Source: Sphingomonas taxi
GTDB taxonomy: Bacteria; Pseudomonadota; Alphaproteobacteria; Sphingomonadales; Sphingomonadaceae
Direction of reading: 5' to 3'
NCBI GenBank assembly: GCA_003240625.1
Contig: QFMX01000008.1
Coordinates: 260,477-324,476 of the forward strand
Length of the DNA stretch: 64,000 nt
Shown piece by piece: positions 1-8,136 of the stretch (position 1 is the stretch's first letter; each line of letters opens with the position of its first letter). A program made the translations under genes and the position numbers. The notes beneath the pieces were generated by a model, which worked only from the letters and a program-made list of their open reading frames with translations, had not been told where the DNA came from and searched no databases.

Positions 1-1241
1 GCCTGCGCTGGGATTACGAAAGCAACCTGTTCAACAACAAGTATCGCACGCCAGCCGCCGCGGTCGCAACATTGAGCGCGCTGCCAAAAACCGATTATTT
101 CGATCCGGCGGACTATATCACCGACGGCACCGATCGCCCGGCGCGCAAGGACATGTTCCAGCCGCGGATCGGCTTCAGCTACGACTTCAACGACGACCAG
201 CGGACTGTCCTGTTCGGCGGCTACGGCAAGTATTTCGACCGCAACGTGTTCAACAACACGCTCGACGAGCAATTCCGCCTGCAATACCAGACCGGCGTCT
301 TCTACTTCTCGCGCGACGGCCAGCCGCGCGACGGCAATCCGACGGTGGTGTGGAACGACAGCTATCTGACGCGCGACGGCCTGCTCGCGCTGCGCCAGAC
401 CGCGCAGACCGGCCAGCCCGAGCTGTTTGCCGTGAAAAACAATGCGAAGGCACCGTCGACCGACCAGTTCAGTCTTGGCCTGCGCCAGAAGTTCGGCGTT
501 TTCCGCGCATCGGTCACGGGGTCGTACGTCCGCGGGCAGAACGGCTACACGCACCTGTTCGCGACGCGCAATGCGGACGGATCGTGCTGCGACACGACGA
601 TCCCGCGCGCAAACGGCTTCAGCAACGTGCTGATCGGCTATGACGGCCTGCGGACGCGCTACAAGGCGCTGCTGGTGACGATCGACAAGGATTACACCGT
701 GTCGTCGGGCTGGGGCTTCAATCTGGCCTATACGCTGTCGAAGGCGGAGCAGGACGGCGGCGATCTGTTCAGCCTCGATGAGGTGACGCCGCGCGCCTAT
801 GGCTGGCGCCCGATCGCGGGCCAGGACGAGCGCCACCGGTTCGTGATCTCCGGCATCGCCGATCTGCCGCTGGGCTTCCAGTTCTCGACGCTGACGACGC
901 TGGGCAGCGGCACCGCGTTCCAGGTGTTCGACCAGTCGGCCGGCACCAGCGTCAACCAGCAGGTGACGCGGTCGTTGTATCGTCCGAAGAATTGCCTCGG
1001 CAGCGTGTTCGCGTTCTGCGAGGTCAATCTGACGCTGCAGAACAACATCAAGGTGTTCAACACGCACAACATCAACGTCGCCGTCGACCTGCTCAACGCC
1101 TTCAACAACAAGAACTATGACGGCTATGCGAGCTATCTGGGCGTCGGTCAAAGCTATACGTTCGACCCTGCGTCCAACATACCGGCGAACCTCCTGACCC
1201 TGCCCCGCCGCTTCCAGTTCAGGGTCGGATATCGTTTCTGA
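1..1241 (+). CDS. TonB-dependent receptor, C-terminal part (5' end outside window)
   Basis: The frame is open from base 3 to the TGA at 1239-1241, giving about 412 residues of a protein that starts before the window. It reads as an outer-membrane beta-barrel: long alternating polar/aromatic strands, Asn/Tyr-rich turns, and a terminal aromatic residue (it ends G-Y-R-F), the usual outer-membrane assembly signal. The final stretch, with the LLNAFNNKNY-type segment, resembles the barrel of Oar-like receptors that carry a carboxypeptidase-regulatory N-terminal domain; that assignment is tentative because the plug and TonB box are not visible. The family imports large substrates such as glycans or siderophores using TonB energy. 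The next gene, 67 bases downstream on the same strand, is a glycoamylase-like lipoprotein, which suggests a glycan substrate (inference). Confidence 0.85.
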   Translation, partial: LRWDYESNLFNNKYRTPAAAVATLSALPKTDYFDPADYITDGTDRPARKDMFQPRIGFSYDFNDDQRTVLFGGYGKYFDRNVFNNTLDEQFRLQYQTGVFYFSRDGQPRDGNPTVVWNDSYLTRDGLLALRQTAQTGQPELFAVKNNAKAPSTDQFSLGLRQKFGVFRASVTGSYVRGQNGYTHLFATRNADGSCCDTTIPRANGFSNVLIGYDGLRTRYKALLVTIDKDYTVSSGWGFNLAYTLSKAEQDGGDLFSLDEVTPRAYGWRPIAGQDERHRFVISGIADLPLGFQFSTLTTLGSGTAFQVFDQSAGTSVNQQVTRSLYRPKNCLGSVFAFCEVNLTLQNNIKVFNTHNINVAVDLLNAFNNKNYDGYASYLGVGQSYTFDPASNIPANLLTLPRRFQFRVGYRF

Positions 1242-1308
1242 TGCGTTAATCGGCGGGCGGCCATGTTGGTCGCCTGCCGCCATCGGCGGTCCCCGATCAG
1301 GAGTATCC

Positions 1309-2769
1309 ATGCTCGATAGACGGCAGTTTCTGGGCACCGGCGCACTATCACTCGGTGGACTGACCGCAGGATGCACATCGGTCGGACGGCCGCTGGTCAA
1401 GGCGATCGAAACCGTCACGGGGACCGCGCCGCCCGAACCGCCGCCCTCCGCCAACCCACTCATCGACAATCTGCAGGAGCGCGCGTTCCTGTATTTCTGG
1501 GACACGACCGATCCGGTGACCGGGCTCGCGCTCGATCGTTGGCCGACGCCCTCCTTCTCGTCGATCGCCGCGGTCGGGTTCGCGCTGACGGCGTATCCGA
1601 TCGGCGTCGTCAACGGCTGGATCACCCGCGAGCAGGCGCGCAAACGTACCCTGGCGACGATGGAGTTCTTTGCGATCGCACCGATGGGCCCCGAGCCGAC
1701 CGGCAACAGCGGCTATAAGGGATTCTTCTACCACTTTCTCGGCATCACCAAGGGCCAGCGGTTCGCGCGCGCCGAGCTGTCGACGATCGATACCGCGTTA
1801 CTGCTCGGCGGCATTTTGTTCGCGCAGAGCTGGTTCGATGGCGATCATCCCGAAGAACAGCGGATTCGCGCGCTGGCGGACCAGATCTATGGTGCGGTCG
1901 ACTGGACGTGGATCACGCCACGTGCGCCGTTCCTGTCGATGGGCTGGCATCCAGAAAGCGGTTTCATCGCCAGCGACTGGAATATCTATAACGAGGGGAT
2001 GCTGATGTATCTGCTCGCGCTGGGATCGCCGACGCATCCGCTGCCGCCGTCGACCTGGGGCGCGCTGACCGCGAAGTTCGAGCCGTCGTGGAGCGGCGAC
2101 CATCTCCATTACCCGCCGATGTTCGTGCATCAGTACAGCCATGTCTGGGTCGATTTCCGCGGCATCCGCGACGCGTATATCGCGACCAAGGACATCGATT
2201 ATTTCGAGAACAGCCGGCGCGCGACGATCGCGCAGCGCGACTATGCGATCGCCAACGGCGGCGCGAACGGACGCCAGTTCGCCGGCTATGGCCCCGACAT
2301 CTGGGGACTGACCGCGTGCGACGGGCCCGGCGATTTCAAGGCGACGATCGCCGGTCGCCCGCGCGAGTTCTTCAGTTACTCCGAACGCGGCCCCGGCGCG
2401 CGCGACGACGGGACGCTGGCGCCGACCGCCGCAGTCGGATCGATCGTGTTCGCGCCCGATCTCGTCATCCCGGCGATCACCGCGATGCACGACCGCTACG
2501 GCAAGGGGATCTACGGCAAATACGGCTTCTTCGACGCCTTCAACCCGACGCTGACCGAGATGGGCGAGCCGCTGAAGCATGGCCGGATCGTGCCCGGCGT
2601 GGGCTGGGTCGACGTCGATTATCTCGGTATCGATCAGGGACCGATCGTCGCGATGATCGAGAATTGGCGAACCGGCATGGTGTGGAACACGATGCGGCGT
2701 AACCCGCATATCCGCCGCGGGCTGGACCGTGCCGGATTCACCGGCGGCTGGCTCGCCCGAGTTCCCTGA
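1309..2769 (+). CDS. Glycoamylase-like (PF10091/GH144-type) Tat lipoprotein
   Basis: 486 residues. The N-terminus has a twin-arginine motif (D-R-R-Q-F-L-G, residues 3-9), a hydrophobic stretch and a lipobox LTAGC with Cys22, so the product should be a Tat-exported lipoprotein. The rest matches the glycoamylase-like family (COG5368): ERAFLYFWD near residues 57-65, W-H-P-E-S-G-F around 210, and the G-Y-G-P-D-I-W-G-L-T segment near residue 326. Characterised members of this fold act on beta-1,2-glucan or related glucans (GH144 and relatives); the exact substrate cannot be read from sequence. An ATG follows a GGAG-like site (AGGAG at 1299-1303). It directly follows the TonB-dependent receptor, so the two may form a small glycan-use locus. 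Full length, no sign of damage. Confidence 0.8.
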   Translation: MLDRRQFLGTGALSLGGLTAGCTSVGRPLVKAIETVTGTAPPEPPPSANPLIDNLQERAFLYFWDTTDPVTGLALDRWPTPSFSSIAAVGFALTAYPIGVVNGWITREQARKRTLATMEFFAIAPMGPEPTGNSGYKGFFYHFLGITKGQRFARAELSTIDTALLLGGILFAQSWFDGDHPEEQRIRALADQIYGAVDWTWITPRAPFLSMGWHPESGFIASDWNIYNEGMLMYLLALGSPTHPLPPSTWGALTAKFEPSWSGDHLHYPPMFVHQYSHVWVDFRGIRDAYIATKDIDYFENSRRATIAQRDYAIANGGANGRQFAGYGPDIWGLTACDGPGDFKATIAGRPREFFSYSERGPGARDDGTLAPTAAVGSIVFAPDLVIPAITAMHDRYGKGIYGKYGFFDAFNPTLTEMGEPLKHGRIVPGVGWVDVDYLGIDQGPIVAMIENWRTGMVWNTMRRNPHIRRGLDRAGFTGGWLARVP

Positions 2770-2834
2770 GGGCTTTCCCCGCAACGCCGGAACGCCTAGA
2801 GCATCGACATACCCGATCCTCGAAAGGTTCCAGC

Positions 2835-4031
2835 ATGCGTGAAGCCGCTATCGTCTCGACCGCCCGTACCGCTATCGGCAAAGCGTATCGCGGCGCTTTC
2901 AACGCGACCGAGGCGCCAGTGCTGGCGGGGCACGTGATGAACGCGGTGGTCGAGCGCGCGGGGATCGATCCGGCGCGGATCGACGAGGTGTTCTGGGGCG
3001 TCGGCAATCAATGGGGTACGCAGGGCGGCAACGCCGGGCGGATGGCGATCTTTGCGGGTGGGCTGCCGGAGTCGGTGCCGGCGTTCACGCTCGACCGGAA
3101 GTGCGGATCGGGGCTGACCGCAGTGGCGCTCGCGGCGCGGACGATCATCTGCGACGAAGCCGACGTCGCGCTCGCGGGCGGGATGGAGTCGATCAGCTAC
3201 ACCGTGACCAAGGACGCGCCGCGGTTCGTCAATGCGAGCGTCGTTGCGAAGGAGCCCGCGGCGTATATCTCGATGATCGAGACCGCGGAGATCGTCGCGG
3301 AGAAATACGGGATCAGTCGCGAGGCGCAGGACGAATATGCCGCTATGAGCCAGCAGCGCGCGGCGGCGGGGCTGGCCAGCGGGGCGTTTGTCGAGGAGAT
3401 CGTGCCGATCACGGTCGAGAAGGCGCTGTTCGACAAGCAGGGCGCGCATGCCGGGATCGAGAGCGTCACCTTGTCTCAGGATGAGGGCATTCGCGCGGGC
3501 ACCACGCTGGAGGGTCTGGGCGGGTTGAAGACGGTATGGCCGGGCGGTGAGTTCTCCGGACCGGGATCGAGCGTGACCGCCGGCAATGCGAGCCAGCTAT
3601 CGGACGGGGCTTCGGCGCAGTTGCTGATGGATCGCAAGACCGCCGAGGCCGAGGGTAACGACATCCTCGGCATCTATCGCGGGTTCCAGGCGGCGGGGTG
3701 CAGCCCGGCGGAGATGGGGATCGGGCCGGTGTTCGCGATCCCGAAGCTGTTGGAGCGCGCTGGGTTGTCGGTGGGCGATATCGGGCTTTGGGAGCTGAAC
3801 GAGGCGTTCGCGTCGCAGTGCCTGTATTGCCGCGATTTTCTGGGGATCGATCCGGAGAAGTATAACGTCAATGGCGGCGCGATCGCGGTCGGTCACCCGT
3901 TCGGGATGACGGGGTCGCGGCTGGTCGGGCATGCGTTGATAGAGGGGCGCAAGCGCGGCGTGCGGTATGTGGTGGTGTCGATGTGCACCGCTGGCGGGAT
4001 GGGCGCGGCGGGGTTGTTCGAGATCGTTTGA
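2835..4031 (+). CDS. Acetyl-CoA C-acyltransferase (thiolase)
   Basis: 398 residues, the usual thiolase length. The catalytic residues are all present: nucleophile Cys90 in DRKCGSGL, His354 in the GHPFG motif, and Cys384 in SMCTAGGMG. It catalyses reversible condensation/thiolysis of acyl-CoA in the cytoplasm, and could serve fatty-acid beta-oxidation, degradation of branched-chain acyl-CoA, or acetoacetyl-CoA formation. It converges with the bkd operon, whose E2 gene ends 137 bases away on the other strand. That proximity is compatible with a shared branched-chain catabolic role, but convergent orientation rules out co-transcription. A GAAAGG-type ribosome site lies about 8 bases before the ATG. 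A paired inverted repeat follows the stop. Which thiolase subtype this is cannot be settled without a tree. Confidence 0.9.
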   Translation: MREAAIVSTARTAIGKAYRGAFNATEAPVLAGHVMNAVVERAGIDPARIDEVFWGVGNQWGTQGGNAGRMAIFAGGLPESVPAFTLDRKCGSGLTAVALAARTIICDEADVALAGGMESISYTVTKDAPRFVNASVVAKEPAAYISMIETAEIVAEKYGISREAQDEYAAMSQQRAAAGLASGAFVEEIVPITVEKALFDKQGAHAGIESVTLSQDEGIRAGTTLEGLGGLKTVWPGGEFSGPGSSVTAGNASQLSDGASAQLLMDRKTAEAEGNDILGIYRGFQAAGCSPAEMGIGPVFAIPKLLERAGLSVGDIGLWELNEAFASQCLYCRDFLGIDPEKYNVNGGAIAVGHPFGMTGSRLVGHALIEGRKRGVRYVVVSMCTAGGMGAAGLFEIV

Positions 4032-4040
4032 TCTTCCTTG

Positions 4041-4147
4041 CCCCTCCCTGGAAGGGAGGGGGTGGGGTGGGTCGGCTTCCGTACCACCGAACCGTCGCGA
4101 CCAAGGCCGGCCGACCCACCCCCGGCCCCTCCCTTTCAGGGAGGGGG
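4041..4147. repeat. Family A paired inverted repeat, copy 1
   Basis: Two inverted arms, each a small hairpin (CCCTCCCTGGAAGGGAGGG type) followed by a G-rich GGGGTGGGTCGG tail, flank a variable centre. It sits between the convergent thiolase and bkd E2 genes and could help end both transcripts. Confidence 0.85.
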
Positions 4148-4167
4148 GGAAGGGAGCGTTTTCGGGC

Positions 4168-5547
4168 TTAGTCGGCGAACAAGAGGACGGGGGTTTCGAG
4201 ATATTTCTTGAGGCCCTGGACGAAGCTGGCCGCGTCCCAGCCGTCGACGACGCGATGGTCGCAGCTGATCGACAGGTTCATGAGCTTGGCGCGAACGATT
4301 TCGTCGCCCCCCCTCCCATCAGAACGGAAGACCGGGCGTTCGACGATCTTGTTGGGGCCGATGATCGCGACTTCGGGGCGGTTGATGACCGGCGTGGTCG
4401 CGATGCCGCCGAGGGGGCCAAGCGAGGTTACGGTGATCGTGCCGCCGCCCATTTCGCTGGGGGCTAGCTTGCCGGCGCGGGCGGCTTCGGCGAGGCGGGT
4501 GATCTCGGTGGCGAGCTGCCAGACGTTGCGGTCCTGGGCGTCGCGGATCACGGGGACGGTGAGCCCCGCGTCGGTCTGCGCGGCCATGCCGAGGTGGATG
4601 GCGCCGTGCCGCGTGACCACGCCCGCCTCGTCGTCGTAGCGCGCGTTGAGCATCGGGAAGTCTGGGATCGTCTTGCAGATCGCGACGATCATCAGCGGGA
4701 GCATGGTGAGCTTGGGACGGCCGCCGCGGTTGGCGTTGAGGTCGGCGCGCATCGCCTCCAGGGCGGTGACGTCGATCTCGTCGACATAGGTGAAGTGCGG
4801 GATCGCGCGCTTCGACGCGGCCATGTTCTCGGCGATGCGACGGCGCATGCCGATGACTTTTATGGGCTGGTCTTCGCGGGCGCGCGACGCGTGCGGGGAG
4901 TGGTAGCCCTCGCCCGAGCCGTAGCGGAGATAGGCGTCGAGGTCGGCGTGGCGGACTCGGTCGGAGTCGGTCTTTACCGAAGCGAGGTCGATGCCGAGGT
5001 CGCGGGCGCGGGCGCGAACTGCGGGGGATGCTAGCGCGTGGGGCTTGTGCTCGGTTTCAGCCTCGGAAACGGCGTGCGCCTTCTGCTCCCTCTCCACTGC
5101 GGGGAGAGGGCTGGGGTGAGGAGTTGGGGCAGTTGCCGGCGTTTCCGCCTGGGGCTGCCCCTCACCCCGACCCTCTCCCCGGAGGGGAGAGGGAGGTGTT
5201 TCCACCACCTCTTCGACACCCGGGTTCTCGGCTTCGTATTGTTCGGCGGTTTCGGCCTGGGCCGAGGTCAGCGGCGCGGCAACGACTTCGTCTGCCACCT
5301 CCACCGCATCCGTTTCGATCACCACCAGCGCGGCGCCGATCGACACCTGGTCGCCGACCTCGCCTGCAAGTTCGACGACGACGCCGGTCACCGGCGACTC
5401 CATCTCGACGGTGGCCTTGTCGGTCATCATGTCGGCGATCGGCGTATCTTCCTCGACGCGGTCGCCGATGGCGACGTGCCATGCGACGATCTCGGCTTCG
5501 GAGATGCCTTCGCCGATGTCCGGCAGCTTGAAGGTGAAGCGGGCCAT
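4168..5547 (-). CDS. bkdB: Branched-chain 2-oxoacid dehydrogenase E2 (lipoamide acyltransferase)
   Basis: 459 residues starting MARFTFKLPD. Domain order: lipoyl domain (residues 1-80, lipoyl Lys44 in MTDKATVEM), a long linker (81-170), a peripheral-subunit-binding domain (about 172-206) and the acyltransferase core, with catalytic His431 in CDHRVVDGWD. It transfers the acyl group from E1 to CoA in valine, leucine and isoleucine breakdown. The ATG shares one base with the E1beta stop (TAATG), implying translational coupling. The frame is open further upstream, but that stretch lies inside the E1beta gene and is not used. Odd feature: residues about 118-155 are a translated paired inverted repeat of the kind otherwise found between genes. 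No E3 (lipoamide dehydrogenase) gene follows. Confidence 0.92.
   Translation of the reverse strand: MARFTFKLPDIGEGISEAEIVAWHVAIGDRVEEDTPIADMMTDKATVEMESPVTGVVVELAGEVGDQVSIGAALVVIETDAVEVADEVVAAPLTSAQAETAEQYEAENPGVEEVVETPPSPLRGEGRGEGQPQAETPATAPTPHPSPLPAVEREQKAHAVSEAETEHKPHALASPAVRARARDLGIDLASVKTDSDRVRHADLDAYLRYGSGEGYHSPHASRAREDQPIKVIGMRRRIAENMAASKRAIPHFTYVDEIDVTALEAMRADLNANRGGRPKLTMLPLMIVAICKTIPDFPMLNARYDDEAGVVTRHGAIHLGMAAQTDAGLTVPVIRDAQDRNVWQLATEITRLAEAARAGKLAPSEMGGGTITVTSLGPLGGIATTPVINRPEVAIIGPNKIVERPVFRSDGRGGDEIVRAKLMNLSISCDHRVVDGWDAASFVQGLKKYLETPVLLFAD
5083..5196. repeat. Paired inverted repeat inside the E2 coding sequence
   Basis: Left arm about 5086-5122 (CCCTCTCC/GGGGAGAGGG hairpin then CTGGGGTGAG) and right arm about 5155-5198 (CCCCTCACCCC then a CCCTCTCC/GGGGAGAGGG hairpin) are inverted copies of each other. 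This is a general intergenic repeat design, but here it is read in frame as the Pro/Glu/Gly-rich E2 linker (PPSPLRGEGRGEG and HPSPLPAVERE). Confidence 0.85.
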
Positions 5548-6614
5548 TATGCGTCCTTCATGATCTTTTTCAGGGCTTCGCCGATGCGGACCGGCCCCGG
5601 GAAATACGCCCATTCGAGGCTGTGCGGGTACGGCGTGTCGAACCCGGTCACGCGCTCGATCGGCGCCTCGAGATGGTAGAAACAGCGTTCCTGGACGATC
5701 GCCGACAGCTCCGCGCCGAACCCGCTGGTGCGGGTAGCCTCGTGGACGATCATGCAGCGGCCGGTCTTCTTCACGGACGCCTCGATCGTCTCGATATCGA
5801 GCGGCACGAGCGTGCGCAGGTCGACGATCTCGGCGTCGATCCCGGCTTCGGCGACGACCGCGGTGCAGACATGGACCATCGTGCCGTAGGCGAGGATGGT
5901 GAGCGCCTGCCCCTCGCGAACGATCTTCGCCTTGCCGAGCTCGATCTTGTAATAACCTGTTGGGACTTCGCCAGCCGGGTGCTTCGACCAGTTCTGCGAC
6001 GGGCGATCCCAATAGCCGTCGAACGGGCCGTTATAGATGCGCTTGGGCTCGAAGAAGAGCGTCGGATCATTGTCCTCGATCGCGGCGATCAGCAGGCCCT
6101 TGGCGTCGTAGGGCGTCGACGGGATCACCGTCTTGATGCCCGACATATGGGTGAAAAGCCCCTCCGGCGACTGGCTGTGCGTCTGACCGCCGAAGATGCC
6201 GCCACCGAAGGGCGAGCGCACCGTGATCGGCGAGGTGAACTCGCCGGCCGAGCGATAGCGGAGACGCGCGGCTTCGGAGACGAGCTGGTCGAGCGCGGGG
6301 TAGATATAGTCCGCGAACTGGATCTCGGGGACGGGGCGCAGGCCGTACGCGCCCATCCCGACCGCGACGCCGATGATGCCGCATTCGGTAATCGGGGTGT
6401 CGAACACGCGCGTCTTGCCGTGCTTGGCCTGGAGGCCGGCGGTCGCGCGGAAGACGCCGCCGAAATAGCCGACATCCTCGCCCATGACGATGACGTCGGG
6501 GTCGCGCTCCATCATGATGTCCATGGCGGAGTTGATCGCCTGGATCATGTTCATGCGGGTGGTGGGTTCTGCGCCCGCTGCTTCGGACTCGGGTGCCTCG
6601 ATCATGTCGCTCAT
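5547..6614 (-). CDS. bkdA2: Branched-chain 2-oxoacid dehydrogenase E1 beta subunit
   Basis: 355 residues with the transketolase pyrimidine-binding domain (GEDVGYFGGVFRAT, then FDTPITECGIIG) and the C-terminal transketolase domain. It pairs with the alpha subunit to form the thiamine-diphosphate E1 enzyme that decarboxylates branched-chain 2-oxoacids. The start is the ATG at 6614, which overlaps the E1alpha stop by four bases (ATGA); the stop overlaps the E2 start by one base. The frame stays open upstream within the E1alpha gene, but MSDMIEAPES is the natural N-terminus. Length and motifs are normal. The Bkd rather than pyruvate-dehydrogenase assignment rests on the Bkd-like alpha partner and the GGIFGGQTHSQSPE segment. 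Confidence 0.92.
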   Translation of the reverse strand: MSDMIEAPESEAAGAEPTTRMNMIQAINSAMDIMMERDPDVIVMGEDVGYFGGVFRATAGLQAKHGKTRVFDTPITECGIIGVAVGMGAYGLRPVPEIQFADYIYPALDQLVSEAARLRYRSAGEFTSPITVRSPFGGGIFGGQTHSQSPEGLFTHMSGIKTVIPSTPYDAKGLLIAAIEDNDPTLFFEPKRIYNGPFDGYWDRPSQNWSKHPAGEVPTGYYKIELGKAKIVREGQALTILAYGTMVHVCTAVVAEAGIDAEIVDLRTLVPLDIETIEASVKKTGRCMIVHEATRTSGFGAELSAIVQERCFYHLEAPIERVTGFDTPYPHSLEWAYFPGPVRIGEALKKIMKDA

Positions 6615-7900
6615 GCCTTGTGATCCCATGGGCGGCCGCTCGCGGATTCCTCGTCGAGCATCTGCTGACGCTGCTCCTTCAAATGCCACGGCATTTCCTC
6701 GAACACGCCGTCGAACAGCGATTCGAGCGGCTGGTGGAGGCCGTGGCCTAGGATGCCGTTCTTCTCGGCCTCCTTCTGCGCGGCCTTTACCTGCTCGGCC
6801 AATTCCTTGTCCTGCGCTGCGTGACGCTCGTCGTCCCATTCGCCGATCGCGATGAGGTGATCCTTGAGACGCTTGATCGGATCGCCGAGCGGCCAGGCGT
6901 TGGGCTCGCCTTCGCTGCGATACTGGCCGGGATCGTCCGAGGTCGAATGGCCTTCCGCGCGGTAGGTGAAGTGCTCGATCAGCGTCGGGCCCTGATTGGT
7001 GCGGGCGCGTTCGGCCGCCCACTCCGTTGCGGCGTACACCGCCAGCGCGTCGTTGCCGTCGACCCGCAAGCCAGCGATGCCGTAGCCGACCGCGCGCGCC
7101 GCGAACGTCGTCGCCTCGGCACCTGCGAACCCGGAGAAGCTGGAGATCGCCCACTGATTGTTGACGATGTTGAAGATTACAGGCGCGCGGTAAACCGTCG
7201 CGAATGTCAGGGCCGAGTGGAAGTCGCCCTCAGCGGTCGAGCCTTCGCCGCACCACGTCGCGGCGATCCGCGTGTCACCCTTGGCCGCCGACGCCATCGC
7301 CCAGCCTACCGCCTGCGGATATTGCGTCGTCAGGTTGCCCGAGATCGAGAAGAAGCCGGCTTCCTTGACCGAGTACATGATCGGCAGCTGCTTGCCGCCG
7401 AGCCGGTCTGCGGTGTTCGAATAGATCTGGTTCATCATGTCGACGAGGCTCCAGCCCCGTGCGATCAGCAGGCCCTGCTGACGGTACGAGGGGAAGCACA
7501 TGTCCTCGTAATCGAGCGCATAGGCCGCCGCGACCGCGACCGCCTCCTCGCCGAGCGCCTTCATGTAGAAGCTGGTCTTGCCCTGCCGCTGCGCGCGGAA
7601 CATGCGCTCGTCGAACGCGCGGAGCAGCGCCATGCTGCGCAACATGCGACGCATCACGTCGGGCGAGAGCTTGGGATCCCAGGGCCCGACCGCGTTGCCG
7701 TCGTCGTCGAGCACGCGGACCAGCGTATAAGCGAGATCGATGAAGTCGGACGCCTTGTCCGCAGTGTCAGGGCGGCGCGCTTCGCCGGCGGGCGGCACGT
7801 CGACTTCGGCGAAGTCCACCGCGTCGCCGGGGCGGAACTTCGGCTCGGGGATATGCAGCGTGAGCGGCTGCAAATTGGCGCGCGGATGCTCGCTTGCCAT
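6611..7900 (-). CDS. bkdA1: Branched-chain 2-oxoacid dehydrogenase E1 alpha subunit
   Basis: 429 residues. The thiamine-diphosphate motif runs from GEG (218-220) to NN (247-248). The long N-terminal extension before the first helical core (about 80 residues, including FRPGDAVDFAEVDVPPAGE) is typical of Pseudomonas-type BkdA1 and separates it from pyruvate dehydrogenase E1alpha. First gene of a minus-strand operon alpha-beta-E2 with overlapping stops and starts. The enzyme acts in the cytoplasm on the 2-oxoacids of valine, leucine and isoleucine. The start at 7900 (MASEHPRAN) is preceded by a GGAGATGGAATCACG leader containing GGAGA. No bkdR-like regulator is next to it; the upstream gap holds a repeat and then a hydrolase gene. 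Confidence 0.93.
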   Translation of the reverse strand: MASEHPRANLQPLTLHIPEPKFRPGDAVDFAEVDVPPAGEARRPDTADKASDFIDLAYTLVRVLDDDGNAVGPWDPKLSPDVMRRMLRSMALLRAFDERMFRAQRQGKTSFYMKALGEEAVAVAAAYALDYEDMCFPSYRQQGLLIARGWSLVDMMNQIYSNTADRLGGKQLPIMYSVKEAGFFSISGNLTTQYPQAVGWAMASAAKGDTRIAATWCGEGSTAEGDFHSALTFATVYRAPVIFNIVNNQWAISSFSGFAGAEATTFAARAVGYGIAGLRVDGNDALAVYAATEWAAERARTNQGPTLIEHFTYRAEGHSTSDDPGQYRSEGEPNAWPLGDPIKRLKDHLIAIGEWDDERHAAQDKELAEQVKAAQKEAEKNGILGHGLHQPLESLFDGVFEEMPWHLKEQRQQMLDEESASGRPWDHKA

Positions 7901-8058
7901 CGTGATTCCATCTCCATGAGGCCGCTGTGACCGCGGAACACTCTTACCGAAGCTTGTTATTAAATTTCAACGGCGATTGCGAGGGGATTTTCGAGCGGGC
8001 GGTGATCGGGTCTATTTTGCGGGTAAAGCGAGGCACTTACATCGATCCGTCCTCTTCC

Positions 8059-8116
8059 TTGTTTCCCCGCGAAGGCGGGGACCCAGTCTGGGCTCCCGCC
8101 TTCGCGGGAGAACAAG
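8059..8116. repeat. Family C paired inverted repeat, copy 1
   Basis: An arm TTTCCCCGCGAAGGCGGGGA is followed by CCCAG, then CTGGG and the inverted arm TCCCGCCTTCGCGGGAGAA. It lies between the bkd operon and the hydrolase gene. No gene is seen in 7901-8136. Confidence 0.85.
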
Positions 8117-8136
8117 TAGATCGAGGAAAGATCGAG

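Noticed and set aside
1242..1308. A terminator after the truncated TonB receptor gene.
   Set aside because: A partial GGCGGGCG/CGCCTGCC stem exists but has no T run and a weak match, so it is not called.
5548..6012. A longer start for the bkd E2 protein.
   Set aside because: It would lie inside the E1beta gene in another frame; the MARFTFKLPD start couples to the E1beta stop and gives the normal lipoyl domain.
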